Of a stretch of DNA of 64,000 nucleotides, positions 1-11,095 are shown piece by piece. The stretch is taken from contig NC_073346.2 of the NCBI RefSeq assembly GCF_027580225.2, positions 12,798,001 through 12,862,000 of the forward strand, in the 5' to 3' direction. Made by a program: the position numbers and the translations under genes. The notes below the pieces were generated by a model that ran no database searches, was not told the DNA's origin, and was given only the letters and a program-made list of their open reading frames with translations. The DNA is from Misgurnus anguillicaudatus (lineage: Eukaryota > Chordata > Actinopteri > Cypriniformes > Cobitidae). How positions within the stretch are numbered: position 1 is the stretch's first letter; every line of letters starts with the position of its first letter.

Positions 1-169
1 TTATTATAAGTGTTTGTTCAGTTCAGTAGTGTTGTAGTAATTATTATATCAAAAACAGAAGTATAAAAATAAATAAAAATCGGTTCAGCATATCGGTTAT
101 CGGGCACATAAGCATCCAAATATTTGTTATCGGCATCGGTTTAAAAAAAGGAGTATCGGTCGATCTCTA
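1..169. mobile_element. Right end of a hAT element (cut by window edge)
   Basis: Repeated TATCGG / ATCGGCATCGG motifs run up to a terminus reading GGTCGATCTCTA at 169. Its reverse complement, TAGAGATCGACC, is typical of fish hAT inverted repeats. The other end lies outside the window. Confidence 0.55.
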
Positions 170-474
170 CTTACATGTTCGTGGGCCAATTGAGTCTCTT
201 CAAACATGCAGCCAAAGAGAGTGATGATTTCTTTTTCCCAGAAGCAGTGTAAAACATTTTTTCAGTTTTTAAATATAATTTATTATAATACAAACATATT
301 TCCATCAGGAGTCAGTTTGAGTTTTGTGTGCTTTGAGTTTGTTCTTATCCCAAATTTAGAATCAATTGAGGTATTGATTTCTGAGTTTGCTCACAATTCT
401 TGCACAGTTTTCCATGACTATTTTAGCAGCTAAAGCTTTCACTTTTACTGACATTTCAAATCTCTTTCTTACAG
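170..474 (+). other. SNRK intron tail
   Basis: AT-rich intron with a pyrimidine-rich stretch before the acceptor at 471-474. Apart from the hAT end at 1-169, nothing else is recognised. Confidence 0.7.
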
Positions 475-616
475 ATATCTGGAGTCTAGGAGTCATCCTC
501 TTCATGTTGGTATGTGGTCAGCCCCCCTTTCAGGAGGCCAACGATAGCGAGACCCTCACTATGATCATGGACTGCAAATACACTGTACCTGCCCACGTCT
601 CCAATGCCTGTAAAGA
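475..616 (+). CDS. snrk: SNRK coding exon: end of kinase domain (partial gene)
   Basis: Internal exon of SNRK, an AMPK-related serine/threonine kinase; about the first quarter of the protein lies upstream of the window. An acceptor (ttacag) precedes 475 and a donor (gtaagt) follows 616. The exon starts with two bases of a split Asp codon and ends with two bases of another Asp codon. It encodes kinase subdomain IX, with the D-I-W-S-L-G-V motif whose Asp stabilises the catalytic loop, followed by [10 protein letters not shown] and an [11 protein letters not shown] stretch typical of SNRK. Recognition is from the protein family; the exon ends are read from splice sites and frame continuity with the exon at 15275. 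Teleosts can carry two SNRK copies and I cannot say which one this is. Confidence 0.95.
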
Positions 617-830
617 GTAAGTCACTGCCTTAAAAACAGAATATGAAAATTCTCTCATTATTTACATACCCTCGTGTCATCCCTGACTTCCTTTCTTTAA
701 TTGAACACAAACTAAAAAAATTATATTCAAATGTTGTTAACTTTTTATATGGAAAATAAAACGGCAAAGTTCCAAGTAGCACAAACGTCTATCAATGAAA
801 GAATCCAAATGACTCCAGTGCGTTAATATA

Positions 831-1346
831 CAGTACTGTGCAAAAAAGTCTTGGGCCACCATCACCAGGTTTGTTGTTTTAGCAAAGTTTTAATGTCATC
901 CATATTTATTTTTTATTTATTTTTTACAATACAAACAGAAAATACAGGAAATATGTACACAAAATTAAAAGCAAAACGATTTTAAGAACTAAATGTCTTC
1001 TTCAGGCATCAGTCAGTATTTAGTGTGACCTCTCTTGGCACGAACACATCTTGATCGTTTTGAAGAGACTGAAGTCATTTGATTGGGATTAGGATTTTAT
1101 TTTATTTAGGGTTAAGAGATCCTGCAGCTGCCTGCTTTTGCTCAAGTGGAAAGGGAGTTTACTCTAAATACTTGACACTTCAGCTTATACTTTTATACAG
1201 TTTTTAATACTACATACACATTTCATGTATTTTCTAGTTGTATTCAAATAAAGAGACTGAGAAATAATTATATATGATTACTATACAATTGCAAAAATAA
1301 CAAATCTACTGGTAGCATGGTGGCCTAAGACTTTTGCACAGTACTG
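831..1346. mobile_element. Tc1/mariner-type MITE, 516 bp
   Basis: Inverted terminal repeats CAGTACTGTGCAAAA... at the left and ...TTTTGCACAGTACTG at the right, flanked on both sides by TA (829-830 and 1347-1348), the target duplication of Tc1/mariner elements. The interior has no transposase frame. Confidence 0.85.
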
Positions 1347-1360
1347 TATGTCTTCTGAAG

Positions 1361-2468
1361 TAGGGGTGGGCGATAAACCGGTAGACATGATTAACCGGTA
1401 GAAATTTGTCTACCAGTAGATTTTGGACTATCGTCTCTATCGAGGTTACGCGCCCACGTGACGCTCCTGTGCGCGTGGTAACGATTGAAAACGTAACATT
1501 TGTACACATATTTAAGCAACGCAATTTTAAAACAGGTTATTTTAAGCCATTGAAACACAAATAACATCTATATGCGTGCGCTCTTTCTGTCTGTGAGGAT
1601 AACCGCTGCTCATTAATCTTGTGAGCATTTCTCCCGATTTGTTGGCCTTAAATACACATATGCGTCAAAATTCCCATTTTTTGCAAGTAGGGCTGTGACG
1701 ATTATGAAATTTGGATGAAATTTATGATGATTAATTGTCTATTTTATTGCTTTGACATTTAATTCTCATATATTTTGTTTGTTCATGAAATAATTTTCAT
1801 ACATTGTTGTGATTATTTAAATTAAATCTTTTGCAAGGTTTACCTAGAAGTGAATATTAATACACATAACACATATTAAGTAAATACATAAGTAATTATT
1901 TAATGATAAATAGTTCATACTGCTTATCAAAGTTTCGCAGCATTTCTTTAAATGACGTTTTTCCCACAGTGTTGAATGGTTTAGCAACGGCATCTAATAC
2001 CGTCTCGTTTATACAGGCGCTACAGCTCCCCCTTCTGTTTTTTAGAGAGTTGTGCAATCATTGCGGTGATTGACATTTGCGATAAAACGATTATTTAATC
2101 TTTGTGACAGCCCTATTTGCAAGTATCCTCATAAACATGACCATTTAGAGCTTAAGAGAAAGTGAACAGCTAAAAGAGAAAACGCATGTGTAAAAGTATA
2201 TTGGATCTGGTCTTAAAGGGGAAGTTACCTAATTGTGCTCGTGTTTATCAAACAGCATTGAGAGAAAATCTCTTACTGCTCTTGACTAAATCACTTTTCT
2301 ACCTTAAATAAAAAATATACATACATACAAACATACATTTTTATGGTATTAAAGATTTTAAAACATAACACATTGAAACATAAATAACTCTACCGTGATG
2401 CATATCGTTATCATGATATAAAATGAACCTATCGTGATAGAAGATTTTGGTGATATCGCTCACCCGTA
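1361..2468. mobile_element. hAT element, 1.1 kb, host of a nested hAT MITE
   Basis: Left end TAGGGGTGGGCGATA, right end TATCGCTCACCCGTA (imperfect inverted repeat), flanked by the perfect 8-bp duplication TTCTGAAG at 1353-1360 and 2469-2476. No transposase frame remains. It begins only 14 bases after the Tc1-type MITE. Confidence 0.85.
1688..2115. mobile_element. hAT MITE, 428 bp, nested in the 1361-2468 hAT
   Basis: Ends TAGGGCTGTGACGATTA and TAATCTTTGTGACAGCCCTA, flanked by the perfect 8-bp duplication TTTGCAAG at 1680-1687 and 2116-2123. Confidence 0.9.
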
Positions 2469-3100
2469 TTCTGAAGTGAGAGTAACTAAAGTTTTGTGAG
2501 AGAAATAATTTATAGTTTGAGCTTGTTTAGTGAAATTGAAATGTAAATAAACAAATCCAGATAAACTGGAGATATGGTAATATTGGTGTGACGATATCTC
2601 GGGCCAAATTAGAATGCAAAGTTTGATTTCAAACATTGATTTTACTTCAATCTTTGACATGACCTTACTCAGACCATCATTAAAGATATCAAGGTTATAT
2701 TTTTACAGCATGTTCTTTACATTATGTATAGAAGGTTTCATTGGATGCACGCGCGTTGTCGTGGTTAAGTGTCTGGACGAAACATAAAGGGGTGATGAAC
2801 TCTCAGCGCTGGGCAAAGAAAACCGCTAGCTGCTGGCTTATTTGAAAAACGCCTAGCTTCCATTGGAAACAATTGAAAACATGTGTACTTTAGCTGGATT
2901 TTCACACACAGAGTCACACATATTATAAATTATAAAGTAAATTATGAGAGAATTTTAATTTTCTGGTGAACTATTTTTACTTTAACCTCAGCCCCAGTTG
3001 CATCATCTCTGGCATTTTGTGAATCTTGAATGTCCACATTTTTTCCATATGCTGTTAAGAGCTTTTTATTGTACTACATGCAGTAATGTGTACATGGATG

Positions 3101-3596
3101 TTTCGCCGCCAGCGTTTTTCAAAAAAAGTTGCCAGCGTTTTTCATGATTTTCGCAAAAGTTTAATGCCTTCCAGAAATGGTCTTCTTTAAATATATAAAC
3201 ATACAATATATCAAATGAAAGAACAGACCCTCTACTTTAAAAAAAAACAAAACGTTTCATCCTACCTTCAGTAGTTCTTTTGTAATCAGCTTTTGAATAT
3301 GGGTAGGTTTCTGCAAAAACTCCACATTTTGAGCAAAAAGCAGAGATAATTCCATTTTTGTGACGGACTTTTCATAGAGATCCCATTCAGAGCGATCTTT
3401 AAAACAGACACGGACATGCAGCCGCTTGCCATAGGCCAATACTTCCGGGTTTAAAAAGTTGCGGAAGGTGGATAATAGCGGTATCCACCTGGTGGATAAT
3501 AGCGGTATTGCGGAAAGCCGGAAGTACTCGTCATTGGCAGGGAAGCATTTTCTCTTGATTGACGAGATATCTCGTCAATGGCGGCGAAAGAGTTAA
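3101..3596. repeat. Dispersed element with CGCCGCCA/TGGCGGCG ends, copy 1
   Basis: Starts TTTCGCCGCCAGCG and ends TGGCGGCGAAAGAGTTAA, an imperfect inverted repeat. A shorter copy is at 56705-56950, sharing the interior blocks acagacacggacatgcagcc and ggataatagcggtattgcgg. Copy 1 holds a perfect 16-bp palindrome (gacgagatatctcgtc, 3561-3576) and a short internal duplication of the ggtggataatagcggtat unit. Confidence 0.6.
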
Positions 3597-5505
3597 TAAG
3601 CCACCTCAAACAGATTTGAGATGACTTTCCCTGAATCTGATTATCTGGACAGCTTGACATTTTTCGTCAGACTCTTTGTAAAGGTCTCATATGTGCTGTC
3701 ACAATTATGACATTTTTACTTGATTACTTGCCATACAAATAATTGTGATTAATGATTTCATAAATTTTTTGTCAGTTACACTTTATAAACCGCATGTTAC
3801 ATAACAGTTATTACCACAGCAAAGTGGCGTGTCTTTTAAATGTATGTGAAAAAAGGCGTGTCTTTTAAATGTGTCTAAATACTTTTGGTTGGTTTCTTGA
3901 CAGTCAGAGTTAAATTTTCCACAGACAGTCTGATTGTAATGTATGAAATGGTACGGTTATGTAACTGATAAGCTTCAGGCATCTACAGAAGCCGGAGTTA
4001 ACCTCTCTCATTCACAATTTTTGCCCTCCGTCTGCTAAAAAAAGGTTGTTTAGTTCACCCTAGCTGCCTCTTGTGTTTTATCCTTAGGAACCCGCACGTC
4101 AGACCAGTTTATGTTTGTTCCCCGTTTCTTCCTCCTGGCTTTGTGAGCACACATGTTCAGCGTTAACATCTTTCAGAATCACTGCCAGCAGCTAAAATTA
4201 GACTTCGCTAATATTATAGCCTAAATTGAAAATCTGTTTACTAAGAAACAGCAAAGAACACACCCATATGCTCACCTCCAGCTGGTGGATGCGCTCCAAT
4301 CTTGTTTCAGAACAATTATTTTGATTTGCCTGTCCTGCCACCATTTGGACAAAATGTATCTTGCCGTCATTGTGAAAGAGGTCTCTGCAGCTTTTATAAA
4401 TATTATTTCTTGTATCATGATAGCGTTATTTGCGCACCCTGAATGGCAAGGTCTTTTTGTGCCTGCTTTTTGGAATTTCAGTATTTACAGAAAGCGTCTG
4501 ACACTAAAGTTGTGATATGTTGTCGACTGTGTCCTGTAATTATCACTTTCAGGGAAAAGTACGTAAAAACTGTGCTGTGTGGGATAAGGAAATGTGTTGG
4601 GTCTTGACGTCGGTTCTCTGCGGGACACCATTGTTAAGCTGTTAAAAGTATCACACAATGCTCGGTTGGAAATATGATGACAGTTAATGCAGTTTAGCTC
4701 AGAGACAAATCCTGTTTAACCGGTGACAAATTTTTTTGTTCATACTTGCGTAAAAATCAATTACTCATGGATATCTGCAGAAGACTGTTGGAATAAAAGG
4801 TATTTTGTCTTTCAAAAGTTGTTGCAGTCACTGTAGGTGCGTCAGCATGACCTATTATTACCATAGTTTAGCCTTATTTGCGGTGATTCATTGTATGAGT
4901 ATTAGATTAATATTGAAAGACTCTTACAGTCTTTATTTATGGTATTTAGCAGGGCAACAACCCAAAATGTTTTTTTGGTCAAAACAATGGGTCCTATTCA
5001 CCAAGCCTACATACGCACAAACCTGCACGTGAAATGAGTGTACAAATTCACGAACAAATCCTAATTCAACAAAAACTTGCATACTGAAATTTCTTGTAAA
5101 TATAGGGATGCATAACTACTAATTGCATCTAATCGTTACAGAATAAAAGTTTTTGTTTTACATCATATATGTGTCTGTATATAGTGTATAATAATTGTGT
5201 ATATATAAATACACACACATGCATGTATATATTTAAGAAATATTAACATGTGTATACATTTTTATATTGATATATAATTTATATTATATATAAATATGAA
5301 TAATATTTTAATGAAAATTAAAATAAATACGAATATTTTACCAACTTGACCCCAATGACCAAAAAATGTTAATCTTAACGCAAATACATTTGTTCAGAGA
5401 CAACTTTGGATTAACTAACATTTAAGAAAGATTTATAAATTATGTTTAGATTAGGTTGAATTATCTTAAAAGTCTGGGTTTGGGAATAGTATAAAAAACA
5501 TGCAT

Positions 5506-5750
5506 TTAAAGGCGGGGTGCATGGTCTCTAAAAGTCATTGTTGACATTTGAAATCACCTAAACATACACGCCCCTACCCAAATAGAATCTGGACCTTCTT
5601 GTGATAGACATGCCCCACATATACCTAACCCAGGCAACGATGTTGGTTAGTAGACACGCCCCTTACTGCTGATTGGCTTTGTGTTTTGGTAGTCGGCCCG
5701 ACTCCCTTTTCCAAAGTGTTTTTTTCAAAAATCATGCACCCCGCCTTTAA
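5506..5750. mobile_element. TTAA-bounded MITE, family A copy 1
   Basis: TTAA then AGGCGGGGTGCATG at the left; CATGCACCCCGCCT then TTAA at the right. Two more copies of this family are at 36191-36428 and 57800-58023 (the last inverted), sharing the aaatcacctaaac and acacgcccctacc blocks. TTAA duplications and purine-started ends suggest Kolobok-type (or piggyBac-type) mobilisation. Confidence 0.75.
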
Positions 5751-6428
5751 TAAAGACATTTAAAAGCAAAATAACATTTTATGCTGACCTAAATATAACA
5801 CTAAAATATTAAAATCTGTTGTTGTAATAAAGATCCACAATAAAAGTTACATAAAAGTGTAGTGTGGAGAGATGAGTGCTTATTATGCATTCTGCATTTT
5901 TATGTTAATAAGATGAACATAACAAGCTAAATAAATGCTCAGTAAATAGCATTGGGTTAATTGGTTGTTGGCATGTTCTTGAACTTTCTGTGGGAGTCCA
6001 CTCAGCTTCACTGATCTGAATCTCCTAAACCCAACAAGCCCTGCTTTTCACTTTTATACCATATCTGAACAACATGTCAGTGTTGTGGTTATAATTTATC
6101 GTCTTTGTTGGATTTGTACTCCACAGTCTCGCGTACAGTAGCAAGAAAAACTATATGAAACTTTTGGAATTTCAAGTCAAGGGTGTTGACAAACATAATG
6201 TATCTAAAAATAATAACGGCAGTGGCTCAGTGGTTTATGTAGGTTGTCTACAAACCAGAAAGGTTGGTGGTTCAATCCCCGGCTTCACCTGACCAAGTGT
6301 CGAGGTGTCCTTGAGCAAGACGTCTAACCCAACAAGCTGGATGGCGCCTTGCATGGCTGATACCGCTGTCGGTGTATGAATAAGTGAGTGAGTGAGTGAA
6401 TGGGTGAATGCAAGGCAACTTGTAAAGC

Positions 6429-6849
6429 CATAGACTGTAAAAAAAGATGGATGACTCGCCGTCACCTCCCTCCATTGTAATGATTTGAAGCCAAAAATGT
6501 CCGACCATGGTCGCCGCGGTATTAAAATTCCGCCCAAATGCTCGCGCGCCCAATTCAACCACGGCAATCATAACGACACGCCCCGTTTTTATAGCATCAA
6601 ATTACTGGCTAAAATAAAACGTATCACAAAAAAGAACAATTGAACATATGTCAGCATGATAACAACTATCTGAAAGTACCAAAACCCTCTTTCGGAAACT
6701 TTTATTGTAAGTGTAAATTATTTTTTTATTTAGAGCAGAGTCCCATTCGTTTGAATGGAGAGGGTGGGGTTTATGACTTGTACTGCAGCCAGCCACCAGG
6801 GGGCAATCAAAGAGCCAGCGGCACTTTCAAGACTTATGAGGCACACCCG
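6429..6849. mobile_element. Insertion in the SINE, 8-bp imperfect duplication
   Basis: Interrupts the SINE between TGTAAAGC (6421-6428) and TGTTAAGC (6850-6857), an 8-bp duplication with one mismatch. It begins CATAGACTGTAAAAAAAGAT, a start seen in many fish repeats. Terminal inverted repeats are not evident, so the class is unassigned; the duplication length would fit hAT. Confidence 0.55.
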
Positions 6850-6879
6850 TGTTAAGCGCTTTGGATGGCCATAGGTCTG

Positions 6880-7189
6880 TTAAAGTAACACCAAAGAGTT
6901 TTTTTTACCTTAAAATAACGTTTCCAAAAAAGTTTCAGTCGTTCATCCACTTGAAACAGGGTGAACGGCACTTTCACATTTGCTTTGCAGCCCTCTATCT
7001 GCCAAAACCACACTAAAGAAGTTTCCAACCGTCGGGTCGCGGTCCTGTAGTTCGAGTGAAAACTACAAAAACGTGCTTTACGGCAGACCTACAATCCAAT
7101 CAGAGCCAGCTATGCTGCAGTATTTACGACAATTACTCTTCTAGCCTGTAGGGGGAGCAAAGAGCAAAAACTCTTTAGTGTTGCTTTAA
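6880..7189. mobile_element. TTAA-bounded MITE in the SINE, family B
   Basis: TTAA at 6880-6883 then AGTAACACCAAAGAGTTTTT; the right end AAAAACTCTTTAGTGTTGCT is followed by TTAA (7186-7189). The inverted repeats are about 20 bp with two mismatches. Related ends (AGCAACACTGTG) occur at 48362-48635. Confidence 0.8.
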
Positions 7190-9040
7190 AAGCGCTATAT
7201 AACTGCATTCCATTTACCATTTAAAAATAATAATACAAAAAATTCTGATCTTTCATGTCTTTATTGAGTAAAACCAAAAAACCTCATAGTGGTTGTGGAA
7301 AAAGTATGCACTATATTTTTTTAAGAGCTGATCTTAACAGTTTAGAGCATCAACAACAACAACAAAAACTTGATTTTCACCACAGCAGAACTTCAAAATA
7401 AATGTTCCCTTCCCAATATAATGTAGAGACAACTGTAAGTAAGCCATTTTGTAAGCTGATTTTCTCCAACGAGTGCAAATGCTTTCCTTAACATTGTTTT
7501 AATAGTTTGAGTTTTCGACTTCTGGTCTAACCAATAGCGTGAGTTTGTGGCGGAACTGTCTGTTTTCTTCAACAATGACTGGGGAAGTCTTCAGCCAATC
7601 TGTTTGTTATGCTTCTGATTAAAAAACTATACACTGTGCAAAAATGGGAAACCTGGTCTTTGTCAGCGCAACAAGAGATTGATCAGCTAAGGAGCTGATT
7701 GCGTTACATTTGCTGTTGTCTTTTGTGATGTTGCATATCTCTTTTGATCAGGGTGTGTCATGTTCTGCATCTAATCCTGCTGGAGTGGACACTTCTGCAA
7801 ATTCCTCTGCTTGTGTGTTTAGTTTTTAAACCACTGGAAGTTTGTGCTGCTCTGGACAGTGTATTCAGAGGTTGAGTTAAGTCTGTGGGCTCTGTCAATT
7901 TTTATACAATCAGTTGTCTGATTTAGCTCTTGTGATGGCTGCCAGGTTGCTTTATCTCTCAGAGCTGCAGAATCACAGATGATTTGATCACCATGTGGTT
8001 AATGCACGTACAAGCAGTAGTTGGCTCATCAGCAATGCTGTGCTTCCATCTGCCATCTTTCTCATATCAATCATCGGTATTATGAATTATTCATCACCGT
8101 TCGGTATAAATATAGACTTCTTCCATTCTATTCTTCTGTTCCTGCATCCGGTGGTGGGTGTTGAAGAGTATAAAAATATAACCTAGAGGTAAAGTTTAGC
8201 CTACGTATTTGTGTGCAGATTCGATTGTTGCGTCTTTCTCTGTTGATTTTGTGTGACGTGATATAGCTGTTGTTCACTTTAGAAACCCCAGGAAGAGGGT
8301 TCGAGTCATTTCTGTGTCAGCCTTTCCGCTATCAGAGATACTGGAGATAAATTTAGACTAAACAAGCAAAGTGTCCATTCCTCTGCTCGAAAAGAGCCTT
8401 CAACTGTTGAAGGGTTTATTCACAGCTTCTTCTCTGTTTTTGTGTTCCTGTATCTGAACTGGTAGACCATAGCAACAACAAATCAGTCATGGGTTTGATT
8501 CCTTGGAAATGCACTGCTTGAATGCACTTGCTTTGGATCAAAGTTAAATGATAAAAATATAATTGTTGGACATCCTGAGTTGTACCTTGAAATAATGTGT
8601 GGGAGACTGTAGGCTAGCAGCCGTTGTCTTTGGTGTTTAGCAAGGATAGAGTGATTATAAAGATTGAGTAGGAGTCTTATCACTGCTGTCTGTCATGCTG
8701 AAGGTATAAGCGATGTGTAGAGTCTCAGGGGAAGTGGTTGCTGACAGCAGTCTGGCAGCATAGAGAATCAGTCAGTGCGTGAACCCAACATTTCAGCTTA
8801 CATGCACCTAAACCAACCTTACCAAGACAGCAAATCGGAATCTAAAACATGACATGTTGGTTTATTATTAATACACAAAAACTAGAATAGTGTAAAAGTT
8901 TAAAGCTGAACTTCCTTCATCAAAAGTAGTAATTGCATTTCTAGCATCTGCAAAAATAAATCGAACAAATGTGATTGGTGGATCGGACAGAACCATTGGT
9001 CGGGCAAAGGCCTTTCCGCATTAGTTGGTTGGGTAATGGC

Positions 9041-9251
9041 TAGGGCTGTGACAGTGGCAGTATTTTGTTCAGCACTGATATCAGTTGCCTCTCCTTGCAA
9101 ATAGCACACTAACTCTGAGTCTGCTGGCCGTTTGCGTTCACATGAACTTGAAGACATGGGTGAAATATTACTTTATATTTTTCATAGTTTGTGACGTGCA
9201 CACCATCTGGTGCACACCACCGCAGTGGTTATAATAACCATCACAGCCCTA
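9041..9251. mobile_element. hAT MITE, 211 bp, inside the minisatellite
   Basis: Ends TAGGGCTGTGACAGTGGC and CATCACAGCCCTA, flanked by the perfect 8-bp duplication GTAATGGC at 9033-9040 and 9252-9259. Confidence 0.9.
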
Positions 9252-9840
9252 GTAATGGCTTTGGTCACTTGGACAGAGGCAGACTGCATTGGTCAATCGT
9301 GGAAGACCCCATGCTGCATTGGTCAATCGGGTAGAGGTCTCGTCGCATTGGTAGATTGGGCAGAGCCCTTGATGCATGAGCCTGACAGAGTCCCTGTCAC
9401 ATTGCGTTGTTGGACAGAGGCCTTGTTGCTCTTGTCGATTGAGCAGAGCCCTCAATGCACTGATCCACCACATTGGCCAGTCAGGCAGAGCTCTGGTCAC
9501 ATTGATTGCTCGGACAGAGGCCTCACAGCACTGGTAGATCAATGCGATGCGGGCGTCGCATTGTAGGTCGGATAGAGGCCTCGCCCCATAACTAATTCGG
9601 GTGGAACTCTCAGCAGCACATTGGTCAGTCAGGGAGACCCGTCACATTGGTTGATCGGACAAAAGCCCTCGCTGCATTGGTAGGTCGGGCAGAGGCCTCA
9701 TCCCATTGGCCATTTGGACAGAACTCTCGGCTGTTGGTCAGTTGGGCAGAGCTCTCGTCGCATTGGTTGATCGAACAGAGCCCTCGGTGCATTGGTAGGT
9801 CAGACAGAGGCCTTGCCCCACAAAAGTCGTTCACCTAGAA

Positions 9841-10081
9841 CAGTGGTTCTCAAACTGGAGTTTTATGACATTTTATAAAATACATAAATTTATCATGAAT
9901 TCTGTGAAATTAAACCAAAAAAAAAACAAGGCAGCACTACTTTGTTTAATTTAATGTTTTGTTTAATTAAAATGTGAAGTTTTAGAACTGTTTTTTTGTC
10001 ATAAATTTTATTTGGGGGGGCCGCGAAGGAATGCACCATACACAAAGGGGGCCGCACGCTGAAAAAGTTTGAGAACCACTG
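9841..10081. mobile_element. hAT MITE, 241 bp, inside the minisatellite
   Basis: Inverted ends CAGTGGTTCTCAAACT and AGTTTGAGAACCACTG (perfect over 16 bp), flanked by the perfect 8-bp duplication ACCTAGAA at 9833-9840 and 10082-10089. Confidence 0.92.
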
Positions 10082-10290
10082 ACCTAGAACTCTCAGCCAC
10101 ACATTGGTCAGTTTGGGAGACCCATCGCATTGGCTGATCGGAAAAAGGCCCTCGCTGCATTGGAAGGTTGGGCAGAAGCCTCGCCCAGTTGGTCTTCGGA
10201 CAGAACTCTCAGCACATTGGTCGGTTGGGCAGTGGTCTCGTCATGTTGGTTGATCAAACCAAGAGCTCGCTTAGTAGTGTAGGCTACTTA

Positions 10291-11095
10291 TGGCGCTTTT
10301 CCATTGCATAGCACTCCACGGTTTGGCCTGGTTTGGTTTGGTTTAGTTTGGGTCAGGTCAGCTCACCTTTGGGAGCTTTTCCACTGGATGCAGTACGTAG
10401 TACCCGATACTTTTTTTCATACCACCTCGGTTGGGGTTCCAAGCGACCTGAGCTGATACCAAATGTGACGCGAAAACACGGTAGGTCACTGATTGGTCTG
10501 AGAGAACCGTCACTACAGCATCATCGCTATAATGTAGATTAGCTTTACCTGTGCTAGCTTGCGCTGTCTCAGGTAAACATGTTGTCATCTGTGCTCTGCT
10601 ATAAGTTCCCAAACTCCCTTTTAGCGACAAAAAACATCCACAGGTTGAGAATCAGGGACACCATACCAGTTTTTTCCAGACTTGCAGTTTGTGGCGGAAC
10701 ATTCGCGACGAGCACGTCAGCATTATATATGCTTAAATGCGACTTTAATGAGGCTCAGCGGAGCGCCGTCGACTGACGCCACGGTTGTTTGAACAGAAAC
10801 TGTCATGTGAGATAGAGGTAGTGATAAACGCGATGTGCAAACATTTGTGGTGGCCAATTTTAATTTTGTGGCGGACTGAGAAATAAATAAATAAATGTAT
10901 GGAAATGTACAACGAACTCTCACTTGTATGATGTCACAGCAGTAGGCAGCGCAAATATAACGACACACCTATAATCCCTCCCACTCCGAAGTGATACTAA
11001 GCTTGATGGAAAAGCTAACCACGCCAAAGTGAGGTGAGCTGACCCGACCCAAACTAAACTAAATCGTGAGGGAACTATGCAATGGAAAAGCGCCA
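10291..11095. mobile_element. PIF/Harbinger-like non-autonomous element, 805 bp
   Basis: Inverted ends TGGCGCTTTTCCATTGCATAG and its complement at 11075-11095, perfect over about 21 bp, flanked by TTA on both sides (10288-10290, 11096-11098). A 3-bp TTA duplication is the PIF/Harbinger signature. Subterminal pieces (AGTTTGGGTC..GTCAGCTCACC against GGTGAGCTGACCCGACCC) are also inverted. No transposase is seen. Confidence 0.75.

Larger units (their letters stand above)
6218..7222 (+). mobile_element. tRNA-derived SINE, split by two insertions
   Basis: The head has an A-box-like TGGCTCAGTGG and a B box GGTTCAATCCC, then a conserved body (TGTCCTTGAGCAAG). Body and tail continue as GCGCTTTGGATGGCCATAGG at 6856-6875 and GCGCTATATAACTGCATTCC at 7192-7211, with the end near 7222. 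The three pieces (6218-6428, 6850-6883, 7186-7222) rejoin to the usual fish SINE order once the inserts at 6429-6849 and 6880-7189 are removed. Confidence 0.8.
8975..10260. repeat. 29-bp minisatellite with higher-order structure
   Basis: Degenerate tandem units of about 29 bp built on CATTGGTNGATCGGACAGAG (for example CATTGG at 9287, 9317, 9346, 9645, 9674, 9703, 9761, 9790). Alternating unit types give a higher-order period of about 116 bp. A very similar unit order (GGGAGACCC, CCCTCGCTG, TCGGGCAGAGGCCTC, GGACAGAACTCTC) recurs at 9630-9770 and at 10110-10240. The array is interrupted by hAT elements at 9041-9251 and 9841-10081. Its open frames are by-products of the repeat. Confidence 0.85.

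Noticed and set aside
5200..5340. Possible satellite of ATATAT
   Set aside because: Only AT-rich low complexity with no clear unit.
9210..9838. Open frames of 63-118 codons on both strands
   Set aside because: They are produced by the 29-bp tandem repeat; units and stops shift with the repeat, and no family is recognised.
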